NCBI GenBank assembly: GCA_030693535.1 | Contig: JAUYAL010000026.1 | Span: 1-64,000 of the forward strand | Direction: 5' to 3' | Length of the DNA: 64,000 nt | From: Methylotenera sp. | GTDB taxonomy: Bacteria; Pseudomonadota; Gammaproteobacteria; Burkholderiales; Methylophilaceae | In this document: positions 34,461-43,694 of the stretch, one piece after another | How the letters are laid out: each line of letters opens with the position of its first letter | Numbering within the stretch: the stretch's first letter is position 1 | The notes under the pieces: generated by a model | The model's input: only the letters and a program-made list of their open reading frames with translations | Databases searched by the model: none | What the model was told of the DNA's origin: nothing | Translations under genes and position numbers: made by a program

Positions 34461-35897
34461 TTATATATTTTTGTAAAGCGTTAAAGTTAGAGCGCGTTGT
34501 GTCGCATGATCCACAACTGGAGGGGGGTAATCACTACCTAGTTGAAGATTGAGCTCTTGAAGCCGACATGTTGATATTAGCCAAGGAGCGTGTATCTCTT
34601 TTTCATTGCACTTAGAGAGTTCTGGCACATATTTTCGAATAAACTTACCTTGCGCATCAAATCGCTCGCTTTGACTAACGGGATTAAAAATCCTAAACCA
34701 AGGTTGAGCATCACAGCCTGTGCTAGCAGCCCACTGCCAGCCACCATTGTTTGAACTTAAGTCGAAATCAATAAGTTTTTCAGAAAAATAACGCTCGCCC
34801 CAGCGCCAATCTATCAGTAAATCTTTGACTAAAAAACTCGCTGTCACCATGCGCAAACGATTGTGCATAAAGCCGGTGGTATTGAGTTGCCGCATGGCTG
34901 CATCTACAAGTGGGTAACCTGTTTTTCCTTCACACCAAGCTTGAAACAATTTTTTGTCATTGGGAAATTTTAATGACTCATACTCTTTTTTATAGGCCTT
35001 ACCTATAGCAACACAGGGGTTGTGATGCAGAATTTGCACGTAAAATTCACGCCAAATAAGTTCACTTAACCAAGTCAGAGCACCATTATTGCTAGCTTGC
35101 AGTGCTTCACGTGCTAAATGGCGAATAGATACCGTTCCAAAACGTAAATGCACGGATAAGTAGGAAACACCTTTCACTCCTGGAAAATCGCGAGCGTCTT
35201 TATAATGGCTCATACGCGCTTTAAAATCTTCAAAAAGCGCTAATCCGCCTTGCATGCCTGTAGGTAAAAGCATTTTGGATAAATTTGTACGCATAAAACC
35301 CAAACTTTCCAAACTAGGTAATTCTAAGTTAGATAATTTGTTAGTAGTAAATTTAGCCAAATTATTCACATAAGAATCAACGGGGTAGGGCTTTATGAAA
35401 AAATCATTGATGGTTTTAAGCCACATGTTTTTATATGGTGTAAAGACGCCATAAGGCTTGCCAGCTAGATTTAGTACTTCATCTTTTTCAAAAATCACAT
35501 GATCTTTATAGTGATGAAAAGCAATATTCAACTCAAGCAGTTTGTCGGCAACATGCTGATCACGGAGGACAGACTTGGGTTCGTAGTCATGGTTAGTAAA
35601 AACAGCTTCTACTAGAAGTAAGTTGGCGAGATCTACAATTTTATCTTGCGCAACGCCATGCATAACAATTAAATCACCCCCCTTGGATGCTAGTGCAGAT
35701 TTAAGCTCACGTACACTTTCCCAAATAAATTCTACGCGCCTGTCCGCTTTATCTATCAGTAAATCAAGAATAGCCGTATCGAATACAAACACGCAAAAAA
35801 CTTGCTTTGAATAGCGCAATGCATGGTAAAGGGCTGCGTGATCGTAATCACGCAAGTCGCGCCTAAACCAGACTAAAGATTTTTCATAGCTTGGCAT
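34461..35897 (-). CDS. phrB: deoxyribodipyrimidine photolyase
   Basis: This light-driven enzyme repairs cyclobutane pyrimidine dimers. The 478-residue protein has an N-terminal Rossmann-like photolyase domain (LVWFRRDLRDYDHAALYHAL) and a C-terminal FAD-binding domain containing LRFGTVSIRHLAREAL, LSELIWREFYVQILHHNPCV and the family signature TGYPLVDAAMRQLNTTGFMH, plus the FAD-binding Trp/Asp blocks DFDLSSNNGGWQWAASTGCD. This identifies a class I CPD photolyase rather than a cryptochrome. It lies 20 nt after rlmH on the same strand. Confidence 0.95.
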   Translation of the reverse strand: MPSYEKSLVWFRRDLRDYDHAALYHALRYSKQVFCVFVFDTAILDLLIDKADRRVEFIWESVRELKSALASKGGDLIVMHGVAQDKIVDLANLLLVEAVFTNHDYEPKSVLRDQHVADKLLELNIAFHHYKDHVIFEKDEVLNLAGKPYGVFTPYKNMWLKTINDFFIKPYPVDSYVNNLAKFTTNKLSNLELPSLESLGFMRTNLSKMLLPTGMQGGLALFEDFKARMSHYKDARDFPGVKGVSYLSVHLRFGTVSIRHLAREALQASNNGALTWLSELIWREFYVQILHHNPCVAIGKAYKKEYESLKFPNDKKLFQAWCEGKTGYPLVDAAMRQLNTTGFMHNRLRMVTASFLVKDLLIDWRWGERYFSEKLIDFDLSSNNGGWQWAASTGCDAQPWFRIFNPVSQSERFDAQGKFIRKYVPELSKCNEKEIHAPWLISTCRLQELNLQLGSDYPPPVVDHATQRALTLTLYKNI

Positions 35898-35917
35898 TTG
35901 ATATGCAGATAGAATAT

Positions 35918-36385
35918 TTATTCGCGATGGTAGGGATGGCTAGTAATGATCGTAAACGCACGATATAGTTGCTCTACAAGCAGCACCCGAACCATGGCGT
36001 GCGGCAGTGTTAGTCTTGATAAGCCCCAAAGCCAGTCAGAATTTTGCTTTACTGAAGCGTGCAGGCCATCTGCACCACCAATAATTAAAGCTATATCACG
36101 ACCAGATGATTGCCAATCCATAAATTTGTCAGCTAATTGTAGTGTGGTAACTTCTTGCCCGCGTTCATCTAATGCGATGCAATAATCTTTACCAATAGCC
36201 TCTAAAATCCTTTTAGCTTCAATGAGCTGGATGTTTTCTGTGCTGTTGCCGGCTGCGCGCTTTTCGGGTTTGATGTCAATTATTTCAATGGAGGCATCAC
36301 GCGGCATGCGCTTGGTGTATTCTGCACAAGCAATATCAACCCAGCTTGGCATTTTATGACCTACAGAGATAATACGAAGTTTCAA
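35918..36385 (-). CDS. rlmH: 23S rRNA pseudouridine-1915 N3-methyltransferase RlmH
   Basis: This SPOUT methyltransferase acts on assembled ribosomes. The 155-residue protein has the N-terminal block LRIISVGHKMPSWVDIACAE, the SAM-knot motif IALIIGGADGLHASVKQ, and the C-terminal LPHAMVRVLLVEQLYRAFTI. The last residues PYHRE match the conserved tail. In most betaproteobacteria it directly follows rsfS; here 205 nt and a MITE-like inverted repeat separate them. Confidence 0.97.
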   Translation of the reverse strand: MKLRIISVGHKMPSWVDIACAEYTKRMPRDASIEIIDIKPEKRAAGNSTENIQLIEAKRILEAIGKDYCIALDERGQEVTTLQLADKFMDWQSSGRDIALIIGGADGLHASVKQNSDWLWGLSRLTLPHAMVRVLLVEQLYRAFTIITSHPYHRE

Positions 36386-36393
36386 TGATTAAG

Positions 36394-36531
36394 GCACTTC
36401 TATAAATACAATTTTCGTCATCAATGCGGCATTGCTCACAAAAAATAATTCTTTATATATCAAGCATATACTGCGTAAATCTTATTTGTTCACGTCTTAT
36501 CAGATTTAGAAGCTTGTATTTATAGAAGCGC
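36394..36531. repeat. MITE-like element: 18-bp terminal inverted repeats, 138 bp in total
   Basis: GCACTTCTATAAATACAA (36394-36411) and its inverted partner at 36514-36531 match at 17 of 18 positions, with 15 contiguous. They enclose 102 nt of AT-rich DNA without a gene. The element sits exactly between rsfS and rlmH, normally an adjacent pair. A small non-autonomous mobile element fits this picture. Direct target repeats could not be confirmed by eye. Confidence 0.5.
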
Positions 36532-36590
36532 TCATTAACCTTCAGTCAATTCAAAAAAACGATATTCTTGGCTCAATCATCTTGTTAGAT

Positions 36591-36992
36591 TTAGACTTCG
36601 TTGCTATCTGACTTAATATGGCCACGACGGCTTTCAGCCTCGCCCCAAAGCTGCTCTAGGTTGTAATAGGCACGTGTCGTTGGCACCATAATGTGCACAA
36701 CAATATCACCTAAATCAACTAAAACCCATTCGCCCGCATCCTCGCCTTCAGTACCTCGTATAGGAAAACCTCTTTCTTTGAGTTTGGTGCGTACGTTATC
36801 TGCCACAGCTTTGGCCTGACGGCTAGAGGTTGCACTGGCAACAATCATATAACTAGTCATGGAGGTAAGTTTGCGAACGTCCATTACAGTAATGTCGAAG
36901 CCCTTAATATCTTCAATGGCATCAACTACAGCGGTTTTCATTGAGTCTAAATATGCTACTTCTGATTTTACTGTATCTAATTTTTGTGTCAT
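36591..36992 (-). CDS. rsfS: ribosomal silencing factor RsfS
   Basis: The protein binds L14 of the 50S subunit and blocks subunit joining under starvation. The 133-residue protein has the family blocks AVVDAIEDIKGFDITVMDVR, MTSYMIVASATSSRQAKAVAD and GEDAGEWVLVDLGDIVVHIM, followed by TRAYYNLEQLWGEA. The start ATG directly abuts the stop of panD. The usual upstream partner nadD is replaced by panD here. Confidence 0.95.
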   Translation of the reverse strand: MTQKLDTVKSEVAYLDSMKTAVVDAIEDIKGFDITVMDVRKLTSMTSYMIVASATSSRQAKAVADNVRTKLKERGFPIRGTEGEDAGEWVLVDLGDIVVHIMVPTTRAYYNLEQLWGEAESRRGHIKSDSNEV

Positions 36993-37373
36993 TTAAGCTG
37001 CCTGTGTTGGAATTTTATTGCGTTGAGATTGTATGCGATTGTTTTCATCCACATACACAAGTTGGGGGCTAAACTGTTCAAGTTCAGCTTCAAAGTATTG
37101 GGCATAGCTAGCAATAATCAAAATATCATGTGGTGCGGCCTTATGTGCTGCCGCGCCATTCACTGAAATAATGCCAGAGTTGCGCTCACCAAGGATGGCG
37201 TATGTGCTAAAGCGCTCGCCATTGGTCACATTGTAAATGTGAATCTGCTCAGACTCTTTAATGTTAGCCGCTTCTAGTAGGGTTTCGTCAATCGCACAGC
37301 TACCTTCATAATGTAACTCGCTGTGAGTCACATGCACACGGTGCAACTTAGATTTAAGCATAGTTCTTTGCAT
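36993..37373 (-). CDS. panD: aspartate 1-decarboxylase
   Basis: This pyruvoyl enzyme makes beta-alanine for pantothenate. The 126-residue proenzyme has the self-cleavage site in [10 protein letters not shown] (between Gly24 and Ser25; Ser becomes the pyruvoyl group), Lys9 in [10 protein letters not shown], and the conserved [13 protein letters not shown] and NGAAAHKA blocks. Together with panC and panB upstream the window holds the beta-alanine and pantoate branches of pantothenate synthesis except panE/ilvC. Confidence 0.97.
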   Translation of the reverse strand: MQRTMLKSKLHRVHVTHSELHYEGSCAIDETLLEAANIKESEQIHIYNVTNGERFSTYAILGERNSGIISVNGAAAHKAAPHDILIIASYAQYFEAELEQFSPQLVYVDENNRIQSQRNKIPTQAA

Positions 37374-37498
37374 AGACTTAACCTATTATAAAAAAGATAT
37401 ATATTATAGTATTTTCAAGCACTTATTCCAAGTTTAATTCAGGATGATGTGTTGTTTTTCCTATATGCCATGCAGTTGCATTGTCTGTGCAGGTGCGC

Positions 37499-38374
37499 CT
37501 AGTTTCTACTAGAAGGCAATTTCGAATTAGCCAAAAATTCAATATTATCAATAAGACGTGTGCTGCCTAATTTAGCGGCACCAAGTATAACAAGTTGTTC
37601 ATCTGTAGGGGATGCAGGGTTTAGATTGGTGCTTGAACGAATGGAAACGTAGTCAACAACCCAGCCATGACTGGTAAGCGCTATTTTTGCTTGATTTTCT
37701 AAAAGACTGTAGTCTTTACTGCCGGCAATAACCGAGTTCACAATATTTTGTAGTGCACTGTTTAATTGAGATGCCTGATTTCGCTGCTCTGGTGTTAAAT
37801 AGCCATTGCGGGAACTCATTGCCAAACCATTATCTTCACGTACTGTGCTAGCGCCAATAATTTCAATAGGTAAGTTAAATTGTTTGACTAATTGTTTGAT
37901 GATAAATAATTGTTGAAAATCTTTTTGACCAAACAACGCAAGGCTCGGTTGAACGATATTAAATAGCTTCATCACTATAGTTGCTACACCAGAAAAATGC
38001 CCTGGACGCGATGCGCCACAGAGATCATTTGCAATCGGCGGTGGAATAATGGTCATTGTCTGATTAAGGTTTAGTCCATCAAAGTCAGGGTACATTTCCT
38101 CAACTGTAGGCACAAAAACAATGTGTGCGCCTGCTACTTTTAGCTTTTTACAATCGGCATCTAAAGTACGTGGATAGCTATCTAAATCTTCATTTGGCCC
38201 AAATTGTAACGGATTGACGAAAATGCTGACCACTACACACTTTGCACGTTGCTGGGCAATTTTTACTAAGTGAATATGGCCAGTATGCAGATTACCCATG
38301 GTCGGGACAAAAGCTATATCAGTTTGATCCTTTAGTGCCAGTCTTAACGCTGCAGTGCTTTGGATAATCTGCAT
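37499..38374 (-). CDS. panC: pantothenate synthetase
   Basis: The enzyme joins pantoate and beta-alanine using ATP. The 291-residue protein has the nucleotidyltransferase motif FVPTMGNLHTGHIHLVKIAQ, VVVSIFVNPLQFGPNEDLD, GHFSGVATIVMKLFNIVQP, LFGQKDFQQL and REDNGLAMSSRNGYL. Its start shares one base with the end of panB, showing translational coupling. A 125-nt gap follows before panD. Confidence 0.97.
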   Translation of the reverse strand: MQIIQSTAALRLALKDQTDIAFVPTMGNLHTGHIHLVKIAQQRAKCVVVSIFVNPLQFGPNEDLDSYPRTLDADCKKLKVAGAHIVFVPTVEEMYPDFDGLNLNQTMTIIPPPIANDLCGASRPGHFSGVATIVMKLFNIVQPSLALFGQKDFQQLFIIKQLVKQFNLPIEIIGASTVREDNGLAMSSRNGYLTPEQRNQASQLNSALQNIVNSVIAGSKDYSLLENQAKIALTSHGWVVDYVSIRSSTNLNPASPTDEQLVILGAAKLGSTRLIDNIEFLANSKLPSSRN

Positions 38375-39186
38375 TAGTAACTCTGCTCAAGACTAGGGAA
38401 AGTTTTATTTTTTACTGCTTGAACATAGCCACTCACTGCATATTGAATGCTATTGGTCTCACATAAAAAGTTTTTAACGAATCTGGGGATTTTAAAATCG
38501 CTTGGATTTTTACCAGAAACACCTGTGTAAATACCTAACAAATCTTGTATGACTAGAACTTGCCCACTACAGTCAACGCCAGCACCAATACCGATAGTAG
38601 GTGTTTGAATGCTTTCTGTAATTTTTTTAGCTAGTGCCGCTGGTACCATTTCCAATACGATGAAACTGACACCAGCCTCACTCATGGCAATAGCATCAGA
38701 CATTATTTTTGCGGCGCTTTCGTCAGTTTTTCCTTGAATTTTATAGCCACCCAATTGATTTACTGATTGCGGTGTAAAGCCTAAATGTGCACAAACGGGT
38801 ATGCCGCGCTCTACTAAATAACGGGCGGTATTCACCCGGTTACCACCACCTTCGAATTTCACAATATCTGCACCAGATCGAATAAGCCAAAGCGCATTTT
38901 TATAAGCAGCTTCATCATCATGCTCATAGCTACCAAGTGGCATGTCAGCCATTATTACAGTATTTGGCGCGCCAGCGGCAACGCTTTTTGTGTGATAAGT
39001 CATATGGTGCATGCTAACGTTTAGCGTGTTTTCTGCACCTTGAAGCACCATGCCAAGTGAGTCGCCAACCAGTAATATATCTACGCCAGCTATTTCCATC
39101 AGCTTGGCGAATGTTGCGTCGTAGCATGTAAGCATGGCAATTTTCTCGCCAGCATTAGCTAGTTTTTCAAGTTCAGTTAAATTCAT
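38374..39186 (-). CDS. panB: 3-methyl-2-oxobutanoate hydroxymethyltransferase
   Basis: The enzyme makes ketopantoate from ketoisovalerate and methylene-tetrahydrofolate. The 270-residue protein has MLTCYDATFAKLMEIAGVDI, LLVGDSLGMVLQGAENTL, HTKSVAAGAPNTVIMADMPL and TIGIGAGVDCSGQVLVIQDLLG. It is coupled to panC. The folK and deoxynucleoside kinase genes lie just upstream, an arrangement shared by many betaproteobacteria. Confidence 0.97.
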   Translation of the reverse strand: MNLTELEKLANAGEKIAMLTCYDATFAKLMEIAGVDILLVGDSLGMVLQGAENTLNVSMHHMTYHTKSVAAGAPNTVIMADMPLGSYEHDDEAAYKNALWLIRSGADIVKFEGGGNRVNTARYLVERGIPVCAHLGFTPQSVNQLGGYKIQGKTDESAAKIMSDAIAMSEAGVSFIVLEMVPAALAKKITESIQTPTIGIGAGVDCSGQVLVIQDLLGIYTGVSGKNPSDFKIPRFVKNFLCETNSIQYAVSGYVQAVKNKTFPSLEQSY

Positions 39187-39207
39187 AATATTTTTTACAC
39201 TAAAGTA

Positions 39208-39870
39208 TTAGTCAAAATTTGGATTAAAAAATTCACGCTGTCCTTTAATCTGCATAATACGCGTGAGCAATAAATCGAGCGCACTTTGATTTTGGAATGC
39301 TGGGTTTTTTAATATATTAAGTTTTTCATTGTTGACGATAAGTACAGGCGAGGTGTCATAGTTGTGAAAGAACTCACTATAGGCATTTGCGAGCCGTTCT
39401 ATATATTCACGTGGAATATCTTGTTCATAACTGACACTGCGTTCTTCAATACGCTCCATCAGAGCATCTATTGGTGTTTGCAAGTAAATGACTAAGTCAG
39501 GTTTCGGCGCTTTCAATTGTAGATGCTGGTAAATTTGATGATACAGAGCATATTCTTCATCATCTAGGTTTAGTCGAGCAAATAGCGGATCTTTCTCTAA
39601 GAAAAAGTCAGCAACTATCGGTTTAGCAAACATATCACGCTGGTTTAAATCAGCCATTTGACTAGCACGTTGAAATAAAAAGAACAGTTGCGTTGGCAAA
39701 GCATAACGCTGAGCATCCTGATAAAAGCGTGGCAAAAATGGATTTGATTCTGCCTTTTCAGACAAATAGTCTACCGGAAACTTGTCAGCTAGCATTTTTG
39801 CTAACGTAGTTTTTCCACAACCTATCGGACCTTCAACAACGATATAAGGAAATTTATTAAAAATACTCAT
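39208..39870 (-). CDS. deoxynucleoside kinase (dNK/dGK-dCK family)
   Basis: The 220-residue P-loop kinase is expected to phosphorylate deoxynucleosides in a salvage pathway. Walker A is VEGPIGCGKTTLAKML at about residues 13-28. Family signatures such as YQDAQRYALPTQLFFLFQRA (substrate-binding region), VADFFLEKDPLFARL (ERS/E-K/D-x-like catalytic region) and DLVIYLQTPIDALMERIEER are present. Substrate preference (dA, dG or dC) cannot be read from the sequence. It lies between folK and panB. Confidence 0.88.
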   Translation of the reverse strand: MSIFNKFPYIVVEGPIGCGKTTLAKMLADKFPVDYLSEKAESNPFLPRFYQDAQRYALPTQLFFLFQRASQMADLNQRDMFAKPIVADFFLEKDPLFARLNLDDEEYALYHQIYQHLQLKAPKPDLVIYLQTPIDALMERIEERSVSYEQDIPREYIERLANAYSEFFHNYDTSPVLIVNNEKLNILKNPAFQNQSALDLLLTRIMQIKGQREFFNPNFD

Positions 39871-39883
39871 GCAATTTTGTAGC

Positions 39884-40408
39884 CTATAGTTTTTTTATGT
39901 CTGGTTGATGGAGATCAAATTTTTGGACCCCCAGCGATAGTTTAGGTGTAATCAATGTTGCTATTTTGCCATGATTTGGGATAGATAAATGCGGTGCAAT
40001 TTCAAATAATGGTAATAAAACAAATCCGCGCATATGCATGCGTGGATGTGGCAAAGTAAGTTTTTTTGTGTTTATTATTGTATTGTCATACATCAGTAAG
40101 TCGCAATCTAGCACGCGTGGCGCATTGAGATATGGACGTTCCCGACCGGCCAAGCTCTCAATATCAAGCAAGGCATCCAATAGCTCTAGGGGTGTTAAGT
40201 CGGTTTCAAGTGATACGACAGCATTAATAAAGTCAGGAACTTCACTGATTTTTTCGGCAAGATATCCAATAGGCGCGGTTTGGTAAAGAGAGGATTTTTT
40301 TAGTACACGCGTATTTTTAATAAACGTTAATGCAACAAAAGCCTGTTGTACTTGCTTAGTAGGGTCTTGTAGATTGCTACCTAGTGCGACATAAGCTATC
40401 TTCATCAA
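39884..40408 (-). CDS. folK: 2-amino-4-hydroxy-6-hydroxymethyldihydropteridine pyrophosphokinase
   Basis: The enzyme transfers pyrophosphate from ATP to the pterin precursor of folate. The 174-residue protein has the N-terminal AYVALGSNLQDPTKQVQQA, SSLYQTAPIGY, and the signature RPYLNAPRVLDCDLLMYDN followed by LPHPRMHMRGFVLLPL. It lies 9 nt after pcnB, so the two are probably cotranscribed, as in many proteobacteria. Confidence 0.96.
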   Translation of the reverse strand: MMKIAYVALGSNLQDPTKQVQQAFVALTFIKNTRVLKKSSLYQTAPIGYLAEKISEVPDFINAVVSLETDLTPLELLDALLDIESLAGRERPYLNAPRVLDCDLLMYDNTIINTKKLTLPHPRMHMRGFVLLPLFEIAPHLSIPNHGKIATLITPKLSLGVQKFDLHQPDIKKL

Positions 40409-40417
40409 AAACCTAAT

Positions 40418-41887
40418 TTAGGCTGCATCGTTAGCACTAGTGAAATCAATCGCAGTACCTTTTTTACGATTTCTTTTTCTACGTTTCTTTGGTGCTGAAT
40501 CTGCTTCTAGCATCGCTGTACGCGTTTCACCATCTGCGTCAGCAAAAGCAGTCCACCATTCGCCTAGTTCCATTGGTAATTCTCCAGATTCGCAACGGAG
40601 TAGCAGAAAGTCATAGCCAGCACGATAGCGTGGGTGTGTAAGTAAACCAAAAGGGCGCTTTCCAGCACGTTGCTCAAAACGTGGTTGCATCCCCCAAATT
40701 TCTTTCATGGTGGCGGTATAGCGGTTATGAATCGCTAGCTTTTCTGCTTGTGTCGCAATGACTTCAGACATCGCCATGTGCAATGCTGGAATTGCATGCT
40801 GGCCGTCAGTTTTGTATATTTCCCATGCAGCTAGCATTTCATGCCAAAGTAAAGTTGCAAATAGAAAACTAGGATTTGCTGATTTTCCTGACAAAATACG
40901 GTCATCGGTATTCTTTAAAGCTAGCATCACAAAACGCTCACCCATTGGCTGCTCTAGAACGACATCTAGCATCGGTAATAAGCCGTGATGTAAATTTTGT
41001 TCGCGTAAAGCGCTCACGCTTTCCATGGCGTGACCGGACAAAAATAATTTGAGCATTTCGTCAAATAAACGGCTAGGTGGAACGTCTTGCAACAAATCGG
41101 CCATTTTAGCGATTGGTGCCTGGGTGGAGCTATCTATTTTTAAGCCTAATTTTGCAGATAAACGCACTGCACGCAACATTCGCACAGGGTCTTCTGCATA
41201 ACGTATTTCCGGCTTACCTATCATGCGTAGTAAGCCTGCTTTGATGTCGGCATAACCGTTGTGAAAATCTAACACTTCCTGACTGGCAGGATTGTAATAT
41301 AAGGCATTAGCAGTGAAGTCGCGGCGCACAGCATCATCTACAATCGAACCAAATACATTGTCGCGAACAATGCGACCAGAGTCGGTGACCTTAGCATCGC
41401 CTTTAGACTCACTATTATTTTCTAGGTGGCTTCCACGAAAAGTTGAAACTTCGATAGTTTCGTCACCAAATAAAACATGTACTAACCTAAATCGTTTGCC
41501 AATTAGACGCGAGCGTCTAAAAATTCTGTTCACTTCTTCTGGCGTGGCATCTGTTGCCACATCAAAATCTTTAGGTGTACGATTAAGCAACAAGTCACGA
41601 ACTGCGCCACCTACAATAAAAGCTTCAAAACCTGCCTTATGTAGACCTTCGGTTGTTTTAAGCGCGGCATTGCTTAAAAGATTTCGGTCAATTTTATGTG
41701 TTTTATGGGGGATGATTAACGCACTATGATTGATAGAATCTGCATTTTTATGTATTAATTTTTTTGTGCTTATTTTTGATCTGAGTGCAGGTTTGTGAGG
41801 CTGATGTGTGTGGACATGCGCAACCTGATTGTGCTCAGGCTTGGTATTTTTGGGCTTAAAAATTCTATCTAACAGTTTTTTAATCAT
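40418..41887 (-). CDS. pcnB: poly(A) polymerase I
   Basis: The enzyme adds 3' poly(A) tails that mark RNAs for decay. The open frame begins with TTG 41911 inside the upstream stop, but ATG 41887 (MIKKLLDRIF) is the better start. The nucleotidyltransferase core has AFIVGGAVRDLLLNRTPKDFD (catalytic Asp pair; split here as GGAVRDLLL and KDFDVATDA), followed by RRSRLIGKRFRLVHV and the RNA-binding part EDPVRMLRAVRLSAKLGL. The Lys/Arg-rich C-terminus is typical of PcnB. CCA-adding enzyme is excluded by length and tail. Confidence 0.94.
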   Translation of the reverse strand: MIKKLLDRIFKPKNTKPEHNQVAHVHTHQPHKPALRSKISTKKLIHKNADSINHSALIIPHKTHKIDRNLLSNAALKTTEGLHKAGFEAFIVGGAVRDLLLNRTPKDFDVATDATPEEVNRIFRRSRLIGKRFRLVHVLFGDETIEVSTFRGSHLENNSESKGDAKVTDSGRIVRDNVFGSIVDDAVRRDFTANALYYNPASQEVLDFHNGYADIKAGLLRMIGKPEIRYAEDPVRMLRAVRLSAKLGLKIDSSTQAPIAKMADLLQDVPPSRLFDEMLKLFLSGHAMESVSALREQNLHHGLLPMLDVVLEQPMGERFVMLALKNTDDRILSGKSANPSFLFATLLWHEMLAAWEIYKTDGQHAIPALHMAMSEVIATQAEKLAIHNRYTATMKEIWGMQPRFEQRAGKRPFGLLTHPRYRAGYDFLLLRCESGELPMELGEWWTAFADADGETRTAMLEADSAPKKRRKRNRKKGTAIDFTSANDAA

Positions 41888-41907
41888 GTCCGAATTATAA
41901 CTTAAAT

Positions 41908-42456
41908 TCAACCATGCTCATTTTTCCAAAGTACATCACTCACGCCTGCTTGTTTATTAATGGAGCGGCACATCACAAATAGTAAATCAGATAATCGATT
42001 TAAATATTGCAATGAAATATCTGTTACTTTTTCATTACGATGAAGTTCAACCAGCTTGCGTTCAGCGCGTCTGCATACTGTGCGTGCAAGGTGGCAATAA
42101 GAAGCGGCTTTGGTGCCACCAGGTAAAATAAACTCCTTAAGCGGTGTTAAATCGTCATTTAATGCATCAATGATATCTTCCAAATCATTAATTCGAGATT
42201 GCTGCAAAATTACATAACCAGGTATGCAAATTTCACCACCCACATTAAATAAATCATGTTGAATTTGTGTGAGTGTTGTTTTTAGAGTTTCTGGCACAGA
42301 TTCAGTCAGCATAATGCCAATGACAGAGTTCAATTCATCCACGTCTCCCATTGCTTCCACACGTAAGCTGTCTTTGTTGATGCGACTGCCATCGCCTAAG
42401 CCCGTTGTGCCATCGTCGCCCGTGCGCGTATAAATTTTGCTTAGTCTATTACCCAT
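41908..42456 (-). CDS. ATP:cob(I)alamin adenosyltransferase, PduO type
   Basis: The enzyme converts cob(I)alamin to adenosylcobalamin. The 182-residue protein starts KIYTRTGDDGTTGLGDGSRI, the ATP-binding motif of the PduO/MMAB family, and ends with CRRAERKLVELHRNEK and YLNRLSDLLFVMCRSINK. AAGGAG lies 8 nt before the ATG. It indicates use of adenosylcobalamin-dependent enzymes, such as a mutase or ribonucleotide reductase, not encoded here. It is divergent from murI. Confidence 0.94.
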   Translation of the reverse strand: MGNRLSKIYTRTGDDGTTGLGDGSRINKDSLRVEAMGDVDELNSVIGIMLTESVPETLKTTLTQIQHDLFNVGGEICIPGYVILQQSRINDLEDIIDALNDDLTPLKEFILPGGTKAASYCHLARTVCRRAERKLVELHRNEKVTDISLQYLNRLSDLLFVMCRSINKQAGVSDVLWKNEHG

Positions 42457-42528
42457 TGTGAAGCTCCTTACAGTCTAATAACGCTAATCGTTTATAATAT
42501 AAACATTGTAACTGATGGCAACCTTGTA

Positions 42529-43365
42529 GTGAGCGCACAAACCATTAACTCTATTGAAAAGTTGCTTGCGATTGAGCCTCTCGCAACTAACCCAATTGGC
42601 GTCTTCGATTCTGGTGTGGGTGGCATTTCCGTTTTAAAGCATATTCATGCCTTATTGCCAAACGAACAACTGCTATATGTTGCAGATAGTAAATACGCAC
42701 CTTATGGCAATAAAACTCCAACTCAAATTAAATCTCGTTGTTTCGAAATAGCAGACTTTTTAATTGCTAATCATGCAAAAGTCATAGTGGTCGCCTGTAA
42801 TACGGCGACTGCTGCTGCGATTGATGCCATGCGGGAAAGATATGTTTTGCCGATTATTGGCATGGAACCCGCATTGAAGCCAGCAGCAGAGGCATCAAGG
42901 AATGGGATTGTTGGAGTATTGGCAACAACGGGAACACTCAAAAGTGCACAATTCGCAGGCTTACTTGAAAGTTACGGCCGTAACGTGAAAGTGGTGACTC
43001 AAGCTTGTGTGGGTTTAGTGGAATGTGTTGAAAGAGGCGAGTTAAATGCGGCTAATACAATATCACTCATACAGCAATACTGCGCACCGTTGCTGGCAGA
43101 AGGTGCCGATACAATTGTTTTAGGTTGTACGCATTACCCATTTTTAACAGATGTGATTCGCGGCGTTATTGGTAAAGAAATTACCTTGATTGATACAGGA
43201 TCAGCAGTTGCAAATCAGGTGAAACGCCAGTTAGAAGGGCGCGGCCTGATCTCCCTTAGTAAAAAATTTGCAGATGTAAAATTTTGGACAAATAGTGAGA
43301 ATCCAAACGCGAAACAAGTGACAGAGCAATTGTGGGGTGCGAGTGTGAATCTATTGGCTATATAG
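42529..43365 (+). CDS. murI: glutamate racemase
   Basis: The enzyme makes D-glutamate for peptidoglycan. The 278-residue protein has the substrate loop IGVFDSGVGGISVLKHIHAL and the two catalytic Cys in VVACNTATAAAIDAMR and VLGCTHYPFLTDVI. The start is GTG 42529, giving a leader of about 20 residues before the conserved core. The 72-nt divergent interval to the adenosyltransferase gene contains TATAAT (42493-42498) and TTACAG (42468-42473), a weak promoter. Confidence 0.95.
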   Translation: MSAQTINSIEKLLAIEPLATNPIGVFDSGVGGISVLKHIHALLPNEQLLYVADSKYAPYGNKTPTQIKSRCFEIADFLIANHAKVIVVACNTATAAAIDAMRERYVLPIIGMEPALKPAAEASRNGIVGVLATTGTLKSAQFAGLLESYGRNVKVVTQACVGLVECVERGELNAANTISLIQQYCAPLLAEGADTIVLGCTHYPFLTDVIRGVIGKEITLIDTGSAVANQVKRQLEGRGLISLSKKFADVKFWTNSENPNAKQVTEQLWGASVNLLAI

Positions 43366-43411
43366 CCTTAGCTAATATTGTTCAGACACAATAAGCTACT
43401 AGCTGATGGAT

Positions 43412-43600
43412 TTAGTGGTGATTAACAACTTCGCCAAATTTAAGTTTATATTTAGTGCCACAGTAAGGGCAGGCAACATGCCCTGTTTTGGCGACATCTA
43501 AAAATATACGTGGGTGAGATGACCAAATTGCCACTTCATCAGTAGGGCAGTGTAGTGGCAGGTCTTTGGCAGAAACTTCAATTTCTTTGATGTTGGACAT
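43412..43600 (-). CDS. zinc-finger domain protein (zf-CHCC, NDUFS6-like)
   Basis: The small protein (62 residues) has Cys/His zinc ligands in LHCPTDE, SSHPRIFLDV and VACPYCGTKYKL. This matches the zf-CHCC family found in proteobacteria and related to the mitochondrial complex I accessory subunit NDUFS6. In betaproteobacteria it is often found near ilvE, as here (about 95 nt after its stop). The role is unproven. Confidence 0.9.
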   Translation of the reverse strand: MSNIKEIEVSAKDLPLHCPTDEVAIWSSHPRIFLDVAKTGHVACPYCGTKYKLKFGEVVNHH

Positions 43601-43694
43601 TTTTTAATGTTTCCTATTTTGCCATTCTGGCATCCTCACCAAGTGCCCGCTGTTTACAGCGACCTTGTAGGTACGGGAATGACTGAGTTGGTTT

